Assembly (NCBI GenBank): GCA_036374135.1
Contig: DASUUK010000113.1
Span: forward strand, 62,001-126,000
Origin: Euzebyales bacterium
GTDB taxonomy: Bacteria; Actinomycetota; Nitriliruptoria; Euzebyales; JAHELV01
Direction of reading: 5' to 3'
DNA length: 64,000 nt
The notes beneath the pieces were generated by a model, which was not told where the DNA came from, ran no database searches, and was given only the letters and a program-made list of their open reading frames with translations. Made by a program: the position numbers and the translations under genes. Below, piece after piece: positions 25,571-36,268 of the stretch (its first letter is position 1; every line of letters begins with the position of its first letter).

Positions 25571-26878
25571 CTACGACAGCAGTCCGAGGACGTCCATCAC
25601 GCCGCCTTCCGCGTCGAAGTCGCTGGTCATCCCGGCGCGCAGATCGGCGTCGACGCAGATGTCCGCGGCCGTGCGCGCGAGGCCGATCGCGGCGTCGACC
25701 GTTGCGTCGTCGGCGCGCTCGGACGCGGCCCACTCGGCGAACTGGGCGGTGTGGATGGTGACGTCGGCCGGCGCGACCGCCAGCAGCGGGTGGATGGACG
25801 GCACGCGCACCGAGATGTTGCCCATGTCGGTGGACGCGGCCAGCGAGGTCGGCGCGACACCCCGCGGCAGCACCTGTCTGCCACGGTCCACCAGGTTCAC
25901 GGCGTACCGCGCCGCCAACGGGTGGTTGGTGCGGACCGGCAGGTACACCGGGCACGGGTCCCATGTCACCTCCGCCGTCGTGCCTGTCGCGGTGGCCGCC
26001 GACCGCAGCACGTCGTCGACCCGGTCGGCCAGCGTCATGAGGGTCTCGGGCTCCGCGGAGCGCACGTAGAAGCGCGCCGTCGCGCGTTCCGGGACGATGT
26101 TGGGTGCCTGGCCGCCGTCGGTGATGATCCCGTGGACGCGGTCGTCGGAGAGCATGTGCTGGCGCAGCTGCCCGACACCGGTGTAGGCGAGCACGGCGGC
26201 GTCCAGGGCGTTGCGACCGAGGAAGGGCATCATCGACGCGTGCGCCGACAGGCCGTGGTAGGTCACCTCGACCTGGCGGACACCCAGCCACGGGTGGTCG
26301 GCGACGTCCATCCCGAACGGGTGCACCATCAGCGCGGCCGTCACGCCGTCGAAGCCTCCGGCACGGGCGATCAGCTCCTTGCCGCCACCGCCCTCCTCGG
26401 CCGGCGTCCCGATCAGCTCCACCGTCCCCGGGCACTCGTCGCCGAGGCGGTGCAGGGCGAGGAAGGCGCCGACGGCTGCGGCGCAGATGACGTTGTGCCC
26501 ACACGCGTGCCCGATCTCGGGCAGCGCGTCGTACTCCGCGATCAGCGCGATCGTGGGCTCGCCCTCGCCGGTGGTCGCGCGCAGCGCGGTGTCGAGCCCC
26601 CATCCGCCGCCCTCTGCCTCGACGCCGTGTCCGGCAAGTGTTCGGCTGACGGCATCCACCGCGCCCCGCTCGGCGAAGCCGAGCTCCGGGTTGGCGTGCA
26701 CGTCGTGTGACAGCTCGAGCAGCGTCCCGCGCATCCCGTCGACGAGCTCGGCGATGCGGTCACCGATCTGCGGTGCCGCGCCCTCGTGGTCAGAGGTGAT
26801 CGGCGGTGGATCGGCGCGGCGGATGCGATCTGCGATCCGTTCGAGGTAGCCGGGATAGGGGCGCTCGGGCGGCTGCAT
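25571..26878 (-). CDS. M20-family metallo-amidohydrolase (aminoacylase / AbgB-like)
   Basis: 435 residues. Metal and catalytic motifs are 'LSHDVHANPELGF', 'ALIAEYDALPEIGHACGHNV' (given here in two overlapping parts), 'GTPAEEGGGGK' with the general-base Glu-Glu, and 'STDMGNIS' near the C-terminus. The central lid domain has 'VEVTYHGLSAHASMMPFLGRNALDA'-like spacing. The pattern 'AEYDALP...GHACGHN' points to the amidohydrolase/p-aminobenzoyl-glutamate hydrolase branch, which cleaves N-acyl amino acids or folate breakdown products. The start ATG at 26878 gives the family N-terminus. Confidence 0.85.
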   Translation of the reverse strand: MQPPERPYPGYLERIADRIRRADPPPITSDHEGAAPQIGDRIAELVDGMRGTLLELSHDVHANPELGFAERGAVDAVSRTLAGHGVEAEGGGWGLDTALRATTGEGEPTIALIAEYDALPEIGHACGHNVICAAAVGAFLALHRLGDECPGTVELIGTPAEEGGGGKELIARAGGFDGVTAALMVHPFGMDVADHPWLGVRQVEVTYHGLSAHASMMPFLGRNALDAAVLAYTGVGQLRQHMLSDDRVHGIITDGGQAPNIVPERATARFYVRSAEPETLMTLADRVDDVLRSAATATGTTAEVTWDPCPVYLPVRTNHPLAARYAVNLVDRGRQVLPRGVAPTSLAASTDMGNISVRVPSIHPLLAVAPADVTIHTAQFAEWAASERADDATVDAAIGLARTAADICVDADLRAGMTSDFDAEGGVMDVLGLLS

Positions 26879-26915
26879 GCGGAGCAGCGTAGCTGCTGGG
26901 TCGGGGGGCGTGACG

Positions 26916-27914
26916 TCAGGTCGCCAGCACCCACAGGCCCGTGAGCACCGAGATGACCACCGCGGTCCGTGGGAGGAACTGCACCGCACGCGCGGTCCGG
27001 GGATCGTGCCGGGCGATCGCCTGCCGGTGGAGCACGGCGATCGCGACCGCGTGGAGGGCGACGAAGGCCAGCAGATCCACCGGAGCCAGCCAGCGGCCGG
27101 CCGCGATCAGGCCGTACGCCGCCGCGACGGGGGCAAGAACCCCCGTGAAGTAGGGGCGGAAGATCCCCACGCGCAGGACCGCCCCGGCGCCGAGGGTCGC
27201 GGCCGCCAGCGTCGGGCCGGGTGGCGTGGGCGCGTGACCGGCCAGCGCCAGTCCGGCGACGACTGCGGTCAGCCACAGCGCCGGGTGCGGCAGCGCCGCG
27301 TGTGCCGCGTTGACGACGGGGTTGCGCCAGGCCGGACGTCCCTGCTGGTCACGCCCGAGCGGCGCGAGGTGTCCGACGATCGCCATCAACGCCGCCAGTG
27401 GCCCGTGGTGGGCGACCGGCGTGGGCGGCGTCCGCCGCGCCAGCGCGAGCAGCAGTGCGACGTGGGCGACGAGCACGCCCGCCAGCACCGGTCCGGTGCT
27501 CGTCGACAGCGCGATCAACGCGAGTGCCACGAACCAGGCCACTGCGGTCCATCCGGGCACGGCCGACCCGGGAACGGGCGCCGTCGCCGCGGTGGCCGGG
27601 TGATCGGTGCCGATGATCACTGTGCCGCCCACCAGCGCCGCCGACGTCACCGCTGGGACGACGACGCGGGCGTCGACGGGCGCCGTGGCCATGACCAGCG
27701 CACCGACCAGACCGACCAGTGCCACGACGGCGCACGTCCGTAGCAGGCGCAGCGTGGTGGCGCTGTCGACCAGTCCGGCCAGCGTGGGTGGCAGCTGGCG
27801 GTACCACCGTGCGGCGGGCAGGTCGGGGCGGGCCGCCGCACGGGTCGACAGCAGGGCGGCGGTGCCCAACACCACACCGGCGCCGCCCGCGAGCACAGCG
27901 GGCAGCGCGAACAC
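26916..27914 (-). CDS. Polytopic membrane protein of unknown function
   Basis: About 332 residues with roughly nine or ten hydrophobic helices, very rich in Ala, Val and Leu. Recognisable stretches are 'LLRTCAVVALVGLVGALVMA', 'WTAVAWFVALALIALS', 'VLAGVLVAHVALLLALARR' and a C-terminal 'AVVISVLTGLWVLA'. I recognise no family and no catalytic motif. The start is uncertain: the frame stays open through the tRNA-Sec gene, so it must begin downstream of it, and GTG at 27914 is the best candidate. The only protein neighbours are an M20 hydrolase downstream and ggt beyond the tRNA. Confidence 0.5.
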   Translation of the reverse strand: MFALPAVLAGGAGVVLGTAALLSTRAAARPDLPAARWYRQLPPTLAGLVDSATTLRLLRTCAVVALVGLVGALVMATAPVDARVVVPAVTSAALVGGTVIIGTDHPATAATAPVPGSAVPGWTAVAWFVALALIALSTSTGPVLAGVLVAHVALLLALARRTPPTPVAHHGPLAALMAIVGHLAPLGRDQQGRPAWRNPVVNAAHAALPHPALWLTAVVAGLALAGHAPTPPGPTLAAATLGAGAVLRVGIFRPYFTGVLAPVAAAYGLIAAGRWLAPVDLLAFVALHAVAIAVLHRQAIARHDPRTARAVQFLPRTAVVISVLTGLWVLAT

Positions 27915-28012
27915 CTCACTGATCGGCAGGGCCGTGGTCCTCCCCGGCAGGTCGGCGGCGGGTCGGGCGCGCGCCGTCGGGACGGTGGTCGGTGACAGCG
28001 GTCGCCGTGTCG

Positions 28013-28107
28013 CGGAGGCGAACGGGAATCGAACCCGCCAACCGGTGTGTGACACCGGTTCATCGGTTTTGAAGACCGTGGGACCCACCAGGAATCCAGA
28101 CGCCTCC
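28013..28107 (-). tRNA. selC: tRNA-Sec (UCA anticodon)
   Basis: Read on the minus strand this folds into a selenocysteine tRNA. The acceptor is GGAGGCG (28107-28101) with CGCCTCC (28020-28014). A six-pair D stem GGATTC/GGGTCC follows, then anticodon loop CTTCAAA with anticodon TCA. A nine-pair long variable arm AACCGGTGT-CAC-ACACCGGTT and a five-pair T stem around TTCGATT complete it. The 95-nt length, long D stem and long variable arm are diagnostic. The discriminator is G and CCA is not encoded. It provides the decoder for the UGA in the thioredoxin-like gene at 2197-2817. Confidence 0.95.
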
Positions 28108-28143
28108 GCGCGCAACCCTACCGGCCGGCGGGAGGTGCGGGGC

Positions 28144-28173
28144 GACCCCGCCACCGCGGCGGGTGGCGGGGTC
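28144..28173 (-). terminator. Strong hairpin downstream of ggt
   Basis: GACCCCGCCACC and GGTGGCGGGGTC pair perfectly over 12 bp around a 6-nt loop, 14 bases after the ggt stop codon. There is no U tract, as is common in high-GC Actinobacteria. Confidence 0.6.
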
Positions 28174-28186
28174 GGTGGGCGTTCGC

Positions 28187-30565
<2,379 letters not shown>

Positions 30566-30609
30566 CCAGCGCACCGCTATCGTTCGCGCAGGGCGACCAG
30601 GGGGCCACC

Positions 30610-30930
30610 GTGGCCGAGATCGTATGCACGCATCTGGCCGACGTCGATGCGGACGGCGTGGCGCCACGACCTCCGGACGGCTGTGCGGAGTGTCAGGAGA
30701 CGGGCGGCACATGGGTGCACCTGCGCATGTGTGCGGTGTGTGGCCATGTCGGCTGCTGCGACTCGTCGCCCAGCCGCCATGCGTCCGCACACGCGCGGCA
30801 CGGCGGGCATCCGCTGGTCCGCTCCTACGAGCCGGGTGAGGCCTGGTGGTGGTGCTATGTCGACGAGGTCGCGTTCGAGCTCGCAGGCCGCGGTCCGTTG
30901 ACCGACCGCCACCACGCACCCGGCGGCTGA
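30610..30930 (+). CDS. UBP-type zinc finger protein
   Basis: 106 residues forming one zf-UBP domain (PF02148 type): 'CTHLADVDADG', 'CAECQETGGTWVHLRMCAVC', 'GHVGCCDSSPSRHASAH' and 'HPLVRSYEPGEAWWWCYVDE'. The Cys/His ligands for the zinc sites are all present. In eukaryotes this fold binds the ubiquitin C-terminus; in bacteria small stand-alone versions are frequent and of unknown function. The start is GTG at 30610, preceded by AGGGGG. The actinobacterial proteasome/Pup setting of the neighbourhood is suggestive only. Confidence 0.83.
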   Translation: MAEIVCTHLADVDADGVAPRPPDGCAECQETGGTWVHLRMCAVCGHVGCCDSSPSRHASAHARHGGHPLVRSYEPGEAWWWCYVDEVAFELAGRGPLTDRHHAPGG

Positions 30931-31120
30931 CGTTCCGAGCCGCGCGATGCGTCGTCGCCCCCGGCACACGTAGTCCGGACCGGTCGAGGGCGCACAGTCA
31001 CATCGGTCTGGATCGGGCGTTCCGCTGGCACCACAAACCGACTAGCCTGGGGACGCGCAGCCACACGGGGTACGCGCAGCATCACCCGGCTGCCGGCGGA
31101 AGGCAGGTCGAGGAGCTTCG

Positions 31121-31756
31121 ATGAACTATTGGGACAGTGTGGGCCGTTGGATCAACACCCTGTTGGTCTTCATTGTCGGCGTCCTCGCGTTCGATGCGCT
31201 CTTCCGGCTGCTCGAGGCCAACGAGGACAATGTCATCGTCGCCGTCGTCCGAGTGCTCTCAGTCGTCTTCCTGGTGCCGTTCCAGGGCATGTTCGGTGAC
31301 CAGGACTACGTGCTCACGACGCTCGTGGGTGTGTTGGGCTACGCGCTGCTCGCCGGGATCGCGCTCGGTGTTCTTCGTAGCCTCCAGGCATCGCTGTCAC
31401 AACCCGCGCCGCCCGTGCGGCCCGAACCTCCCGACGAGCGTGTGACGGACGTCGAGCCGGTGGTCGACCAGGAGGGGTCTGACCGTCCGCAGGCGGTCAC
31501 GTCGGACGGCGACGGGACGTCGCGGCGGTCGCGCCGCGCGAACCGGCGCGGCCGGGCGGCGCGCCGGGACGCCTCCGATGCCGACGTGCGGCCGGCGCAG
31601 GCCGATGAGGCGCGTGGCAACGGCAGCGACAGCGGGACGACCGGAAGCCGCCTCGCACGCGGTTCCACGCCGGAGCAGCCCCGTCGTGCCACGTCGCTGC
31701 GCGGCCGCGCCGCCGCACGGCGTGGGGCATCCGGGGCCTCGGACACCGACGCCTGA
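31121..31756 (+). CDS. Small membrane protein with disordered Arg/Ser-rich tail
   Basis: 211 residues. Two membrane helices occur at about 12-32 and 68-88, with a conserved-looking 'VVFLVPFQGMFGDQDYVLTT' between. The C-terminal 120 residues are hydrophilic and rich in Arg, Ser, Asp and Gly. The ATG at 31121 is preceded by GAGGAG. I do not recognise a family. It precedes the PAC2 gene on the same strand, 131 bp away. Confidence 0.65.
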   Translation: MNYWDSVGRWINTLLVFIVGVLAFDALFRLLEANEDNVIVAVVRVLSVVFLVPFQGMFGDQDYVLTTLVGVLGYALLAGIALGVLRSLQASLSQPAPPVRPEPPDERVTDVEPVVDQEGSDRPQAVTSDGDGTSRRSRRANRRGRAARRDASDADVRPAQADEARGNGSDSGTTGSRLARGSTPEQPRRATSLRGRAAARRGASGASDTDA

Positions 31757-31874
31757 TCGCCGGATGACGCCCGGCCTGCGCGGCGGCCGTGCATCCGTGG
31801 AGAGCGTCGCGGCCCGCCGGGCCTGAGCCCGCCGGTCGTGACGACCGGCGCTCTCCACCGGTCGTCACCGCCGC

Positions 31875-31880
31875 TAGCCT
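31875..31880 (+). promoter_or_regulatory. TAGCCT -10 box, leaderless start of the PAC2 gene
   Basis: TAGCCT with seven bases to the ATG at 31888 and no ribosome-binding site. Confidence 0.45.
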
Positions 31881-31887
31881 GGCGGGC

Positions 31888-32754
31888 ATGTCCGAGTTGC
31901 TGCATTGGGTCCGTCAACCGCCGACCGTGCGCCGCGCGGTCCTGATCGTCGCGCTCGACGGCTTCGTCGACACCGGCTCGGCCGCCTCGAACGCTTCGGC
32001 CTTCCTCCGCCACCGCTGGCGGGCGGAGCTGATCGGACGGTTCGACGGCGACGAGCTGATCGACTACCGCGCGCGCCGGCCGACCGCCGTGGTCGACTCC
32101 GGCGTGGTCCGCCGCATCGACTGGCCGGAGCTCGAACTGCTGGCCGCACCACTCGAGGACGCATCCCACGACGTCCTCATGCTGCTGGGCCCTGAGCCCG
32201 ACATGCGCTGGCACGCCTTCGCCGACGAGGTGGCACGGCTGTGTGCGGACCTCGGCGTTGAGCAGGTCGTGCAGCTCGGGTCGTATCCCGCGGCTGCCCC
32301 CCACACCCGGCCGGTGTCGGTGACGTGCGCGCGCAACCGCGTCGACCAGGCGCTCGAGTTCAACGCCACCGACGTGGGTGGCTACACGGGTCCGATCAAC
32401 GCCAGCACCGTGCTGCAGGTGGCGTTGACCGACCACGACATCCCGGCTGTCGGACTGTGGGCGGAGGTGCCGCACTACATCGCGACCAACCCCCACCCGC
32501 CCGCGGCGCTGGCGTTGGCCGAGCGCATCGCCGGCGCCCTCGGCGTCGACATCGATACCACCGAGCTGCGCGCCGCGGCCACCCTGCACCTCGAGCAGGT
32601 CGCTGAGGCGGTCGCCGAGCACGAGGAGGCGGCGTCGATGGTCAGCGCGCTCGAGGAGATGGTCGACGCGGACGACGACGAGGAGGAACTGCCGACCGGC
32701 GACGACCTCGCCGCCGAGATCGAGTTGTTCCTCGAGGCCAACAGCGATGACTGA
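31888..32754 (+). CDS. PAC2-family protein (proteasome assembly chaperone-like)
   Basis: 288 residues matching the PAC2 fold (PF09754): 'RRAVLIVALDGFVDTGSAAS', 'ELIGRFDGDELIDYRARRP', 'MLLGPEPDMRWHAFADEV' and 'GLWAEVPHYIATNPHPPAAL'. The C-terminus is a Glu/Asp-rich helical tail. Archaeal and eukaryotic relatives chaperone proteasome assembly; actinobacterial members are widespread but unproven in that role. The stop overlaps the next gene by eight bases, and Bpa, a proteasome activator, lies 1.4 kb downstream, which supports a proteostasis link. Confidence 0.83.
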   Translation: MSELLHWVRQPPTVRRAVLIVALDGFVDTGSAASNASAFLRHRWRAELIGRFDGDELIDYRARRPTAVVDSGVVRRIDWPELELLAAPLEDASHDVLMLLGPEPDMRWHAFADEVARLCADLGVEQVVQLGSYPAAAPHTRPVSVTCARNRVDQALEFNATDVGGYTGPINASTVLQVALTDHDIPAVGLWAEVPHYIATNPHPPAALALAERIAGALGVDIDTTELRAAATLHLEQVAEAVAEHEEAASMVSALEEMVDADDDEEELPTGDDLAAEIELFLEANSDD

Positions 32755-33178
32755 GGTCGGCGACCTGGGCGACATGCTGCCGGTCGCGCTCGACGGCCAT
32801 CCGCACGGTCGCGGCTTCACGACCGGCCTTGGGCTCACCCTGGTCGACCTGACGCCGACCAAAGCCCGCGCGACGGCCGAGATCGGCCCGGAGCACCACC
32901 AGGAGGCCGGCATCCTCCACGGCGGCTGGCACGCGGCCGTGGTCGAGACCGTCGGCAGCCTCGGCGCACACCTCAAGGCCAGCGAGGACGGCCAGACGGT
33001 CGTCGGCGTCTCCAACCTCACGGAGTTCTTCCGGCCCGTCGTCGACGGTGCGCTCGACGTCGAGGCGGCGCCGGTGCACCAGGGCCGCACCCAGCAGGTC
33101 TGGGAGGTCCGCATCACACGGCCTGACGGGAAGCTGGTCGCACGGGGCCAGCTCCGCCTGGCGAACATTGACCACTGA
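32747..33178 (+). CDS. PaaI-type hotdog-fold thioesterase
   Basis: 143 residues with the single hotdog domain. The family core is 'EIGPEHHQEAGILHGGWHAAVVETVGSLG' spread over residues 46-74 (catalytic 'HHQEAGILHGG'), followed by 'GVSNLTEFFRPVVDGALDVEA'. Such enzymes hydrolyse acyl- or aryl-CoA thioesters; the substrate is unknown. It overlaps the end of the PAC2 gene and precedes the YbbN-like gene by 28 bp, forming a likely operon. Confidence 0.82.
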   Translation: MTEVGDLGDMLPVALDGHPHGRGFTTGLGLTLVDLTPTKARATAEIGPEHHQEAGILHGGWHAAVVETVGSLGAHLKASEDGQTVVGVSNLTEFFRPVVDGALDVEAAPVHQGRTQQVWEVRITRPDGKLVARGQLRLANIDH

Positions 33179-33206
33179 CCGCAACGCAACGAGGTTCTGG
33201 TAACCA

Positions 33207-34025
33207 ATGTCCACCGTCACCGTCCCCGCCGTCACCGAGGCGAGCTTCACGCGCGATGTGGTCGAGGCGAGCGCCACACGGCCCGTCGTCGTCGACTTCT
33301 GGGCGCCGTGGTGCGGCCCGTGCCGGCAGCTGTCCCCCTTGCTCGAGCAGATGGCGCAGCGTTTCGCCGGCGACGTGGCGGTCGTCAAGCTGAACGTCGA
33401 CGAGGCGCCGCGCCTGGCGCAGCAGTTCCGGGTGCAGGGCATCCCCTCCGTCAAGGCGTTCCGCGACGGGCGCGTCGTCGACGAGTTCGTCGGGTTGCAG
33501 CCGGCGCCGGCGATCGAGCAGTTCTTCGCCGCGCTGGCGCCCAGCACGGCGGACCGGCTGGTCACCCGCGCGGCCGCGGAGCCGGAGCGAGCCGAGGCGT
33601 TGCTCGGTGAGGCGCTCGACGCCGAGCCGGCGCACCCCGGCGCGCTGATCGCCCTGGCGCGGCTGCGCCGTGATCAGGGCAGCCTCGACGAGGCGCGGGC
33701 GCTGCTGGCACGGGCGTCCGAGCATGACGAGGCGCAGCGCCTGCTGGCGGAGCTGCGGTTGGCGGACAATGGAGACGGGTCCGACCTCGACGCGCTGGCC
33801 GCCCACGCCGACCGCTCCCCGCAGGACCGGGTGGCCTACGGCCGCGCGTTGGTCGCCGCTGGTCGCCACGACAAGGCCGCCGACGTCCTGCTCGACGCCG
33901 TGACCGTGCCCGAGACGCGTGACGAGGCCCGCACGTTGCTGCTCGACCTGTTCCGGGTACTTGGCGACCAGCACGACATCACCCGGCGCACACGCCCGCG
34001 GCTGGCCAGCGCCCTGTTCGCCTGA
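33207..34025 (+). CDS. YbbN/CnoX-like thioredoxin fused to a TPR-like domain
   Basis: 272 residues. Residues 10-112 are a thioredoxin domain with an intact C36-G-P-C39 site in 'VDFWAPWCGPC' and the cis-Pro loop 'VQGIPSVKAF'. Residues 120-272 are TPR-like helices ('EPAHPGALIALARLRRDQGS', 'YGRALVAAGRHDKAADVLL') ending in the family's 'ARTLLLDLFRVLG' helix. Escherichia coli CnoX/YbbN is a redox-regulated holdase that hands clients to chaperonins. It closes the PAC2-hotdog-ybbN operon and is followed by a hairpin. Confidence 0.88.
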   Translation: MSTVTVPAVTEASFTRDVVEASATRPVVVDFWAPWCGPCRQLSPLLEQMAQRFAGDVAVVKLNVDEAPRLAQQFRVQGIPSVKAFRDGRVVDEFVGLQPAPAIEQFFAALAPSTADRLVTRAAAEPERAEALLGEALDAEPAHPGALIALARLRRDQGSLDEARALLARASEHDEAQRLLAELRLADNGDGSDLDALAAHADRSPQDRVAYGRALVAAGRHDKAADVLLDAVTVPETRDEARTLLLDLFRVLGDQHDITRRTRPRLASALFA

Positions 34026-34031
34026 GCGTCA

Positions 34032-34054
34032 CGCGCCGCACGCTACGCGGCGCG
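34032..34054 (+). terminator. GC hairpin after the ybbN-like gene
   Basis: CGCGCCGC (34032-34039) and GCGGCGCG (34047-34054) pair perfectly, with the 7-nt loop ACGCTAC, six bases past the stop. There is no U tract. Confidence 0.45.
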
Positions 34055-34129
34055 GGCGCACGCCCCCCGGACGGCCACACAATGTCAGGCACCGGGGTAG
34101 CGTGAACCGCGGACGACAAGGATGAGACC

Positions 34130-34675
34130 GTGACCGATCAGCCCCACCCTCCGATCGAGCCGGACGCGGTGTCCGCCGGTGCCGACCCCGGCCTGGACGG
34201 CGACACCGCCGGCGACGACGATGCGCAACAGGTCGAGGTCGTCGACGAGGAGCAGCCCGACGCCATCACAGAGCCGGGCAAGCTGCTGCGGATCGCCCTC
34301 ATGCTGCGCGAGATGCAGGAGGAGGTGCGCCGCGCCGATCCCGACGAGGCGGGCCGGCAGCGGCTGCGCCAGATCCACGAGACCTCGTTGAGCCAGATGC
34401 GGTCCGTGCTGACCGGTGGCCTGCAGGAGGAGCTGGACGCGCTCACCCTGCCGTTCGACAGCGAGACGCCCACCGAGTCGGAGATCCGCATCGCGCAGGC
34501 GCAGCTCATCGGCTGGCTCGAGGGCCTGTTCCAGGGCATCCAGGCTGCGATCGCCAGCCAGCAGATGAGCGCGCGCCAACAGCTCGAGCGGATGCGGCGC
34601 GGTCTGCCGCCCGGCATGCAGGCCGGACGCGCGGCCGGTCAGCGCGACGACAGCCCGACGGGTCAGTACCTGTAG
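34130..34675 (+). CDS. bpa: Bacterial proteasome activator Bpa
   Basis: 181 residues of the DUF2587/Bpa family. The N-terminal 45 residues are acidic and disordered. The body is helical ('PGKLLRIALMLREMQEEVRR', 'LTLPFDSETPTESEIRIAQA', 'QLIGWLEGLFQGIQAAIASQ') and builds the dodecameric ring. The protein ends in 'GQYL', the motif that docks into pockets of the 20S proteasome and opens its gate without ATP. Start GTG at 34130 has AAGGATGAG just upstream. The organism must therefore have a 20S proteasome, not seen in this window. Confidence 0.92.
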   Translation: MTDQPHPPIEPDAVSAGADPGLDGDTAGDDDAQQVEVVDEEQPDAITEPGKLLRIALMLREMQEEVRRADPDEAGRQRLRQIHETSLSQMRSVLTGGLQEELDALTLPFDSETPTESEIRIAQAQLIGWLEGLFQGIQAAIASQQMSARQQLERMRRGLPPGMQAGRAAGQRDDSPTGQYL

Positions 34676-34857
34676 GGAGGTCGAGCGCGCCAGGCGGGCG
34701 TCCGGCGCGTTCGACGGTGTCGGTGGGCACGGCCTTTGGCCGGGCGCGGTGCCGCGGATATCGTTGCGGCCTGACGCGGTGTCGTGGTCCACGGCGGCGC
34801 GGGCTGGCAATCCAACGGCCGCGACCATCAGCGGACGCGGCACGCCGAGGAGATGCG

Positions 34858-35205
34858 ATGGGTCGAGCACGGGAACTGTGGGAGCAGCTCAGCGCTGCGA
34901 TGGAGAAGCATGACGACACCGCCGTCGCCGAGCTCTACGCGACCGAGTCGATGTTCCTCGAGCCCAACAACCCGCCGCACGAGGGCCGCACGCTCATCCG
35001 GTCGTATCTGAACTCCTGGATGCAGGCCCGCGAGGATCTCGACATCACCGTCGAGCGCATCCTCGAGTCCGAGGACGGCTCGACGGTCGCGGTCGAGTGG
35101 AAGATGAGCTACACGGCGGCGGGACGACGGTGGTCGAGCCTGCCACGCAGCAGTTGGATCGAGGTCGACTCGGGTGGGATCCGCTACCACCGCGACTACT
35201 ACTAG
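34858..35205 (+). CDS. SnoaL/NTF2-like domain protein
   Basis: 115 residues with the cone-shaped NTF2-like pattern: an N-terminal helix pair 'ELWEQLSAAMEKHDDTAVAE', 'LYATESMFLEPNNPPHEGR', then 'TVAVEWKMSYTAAGRRWSSL' and a closing 'IRYHRDYY'. Members include polyketide cyclases, ketosteroid isomerases and carriers; no catalytic residue set can be asserted here. GAGGAG lies six bases before the ATG at 34858. It stands alone between bpa and the Tad locus. Confidence 0.75.
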   Translation: MGRARELWEQLSAAMEKHDDTAVAELYATESMFLEPNNPPHEGRTLIRSYLNSWMQAREDLDITVERILESEDGSTVAVEWKMSYTAAGRRWSSLPRSSWIEVDSGGIRYHRDYY

Positions 35206-35407
35206 GTCCCGAGGTTCGACTCTCCGGCGCTCGAGGCGACCGGGTCGCCCCGGCGAACGCGCCTGTCCTGACACACGAATGCTGACGGTCGACCGCCCGC
35301 ACTCCTGACGTCGTCATCCACAGGCGGGCAGCCCGTCGACGGGCGTAGCTCGCCGATCGCTCCTACCGTGCGCTGCCGTCACGACGGACTGCACGGCAGG
35401 AGCCAGC

Positions 35408-36268
35408 ATGATCGACGACCTTCCGGTGTCGGTGGCGCTGCCCGCGCCGCTCGACGCCGAGGTGGTCGCGTGGGTAGAGGGCGACCTCGGCTGGCAGGTC
35501 GTCGATGCGGGCGGGTCGCTGGCACCGGTGCTCGCGCTGGCCGACGCGCCGCAGGGTGGCGATCCGTGGATCGCCATCGTCGACGGGGTCCCGGGCGATG
35601 TGGCGGTCACGGCGTTGCTGACGGCCGGCGCCGAGGATGTCGTCGGCTGGCCGGACGACCGCGAGCGGATCCCGCTGATCGCCACGCGGATCGACGTGCA
35701 CCGCCGCGTGGCGCCGCGGGGCGCCCGGCTGGAGATCGCCGGCGTCGCCGGTGGCGTGGGCACGTCGACCCTGGCACTCGCGTTGGGCGGGTTGCTGGCG
35801 TGGGGTGGCGCCGCGGCGCTCGTGGTCGGCGGTGACGGCATGCTGGCGCTCGTCGGCGACGCGGGGCGACGTGCTGGTGGCGGGACCCACGTCGCTGTCG
35901 ACGGCGTGCCACGGCTGTCCGTCGCCGGCCGCCACGGCGCGACCGCGCCGGCGGCGTGGAGCGGCGACGTCGTGGTGGTCGACGCCGGCACGCGGGTGAC
36001 ACCGTCGACCACCCTGGTCGTCGCACGCCCGGACGGCGCGCTGCGTCGGGCCGCCCGCGGCGACCACCCTGTGGTCGTCAACGGTGACCGGCCGGTCGTG
36101 GCCGCCGACGTCCGCCGTCTGCTCGGCAGGCCGCCCATCGCGCACCTGCCGTGGTCGGCGCGCGTGGCGCGGGCCGCCGTCGCGGGACGCGTGCCGTCGG
36201 CTCTGCCCGGCCGGTGGCTTCGCGACCTCGGTGACGGGCTGCGCCGGGTGGACGGGTGGGCGCGATGA
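35408..36268 (+). CDS. CpaE/TadZ-like (septum-site-determining-like) P-loop protein of the Tad locus
   Basis: 286 residues. An N-terminal receiver-like part (1-110, 'DPWIAIVDGVPGDVAVTALL') is followed by a diverged MinD/ParA-type ATPase: 'EIAGVAGGVGTSTLALALGG' replaces the usual deviant Walker A, which normally has a Lys. The signature lysine of active members is absent, so ATP binding is doubtful. Such proteins localise Tad pilus machinery. The gene starts the locus, with GGCAGGAG a few bases before the ATG, and its TGA overlaps the tadA start. Confidence 0.75.
   Translation: MIDDLPVSVALPAPLDAEVVAWVEGDLGWQVVDAGGSLAPVLALADAPQGGDPWIAIVDGVPGDVAVTALLTAGAEDVVGWPDDRERIPLIATRIDVHRRVAPRGARLEIAGVAGGVGTSTLALALGGLLAWGGAAALVVGGDGMLALVGDAGRRAGGGTHVAVDGVPRLSVAGRHGATAPAAWSGDVVVVDAGTRVTPSTTLVVARPDGALRRAARGDHPVVVNGDRPVVAADVRRLLGRPPIAHLPWSARVARAAVAGRVPSALPGRWLRDLGDGLRRVDGWAR

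Noticed and set aside
27915-28154. N-terminal extension of the unknown membrane protein
   Set aside because: The open frame runs through the tRNA-Sec gene, which cannot be coding.
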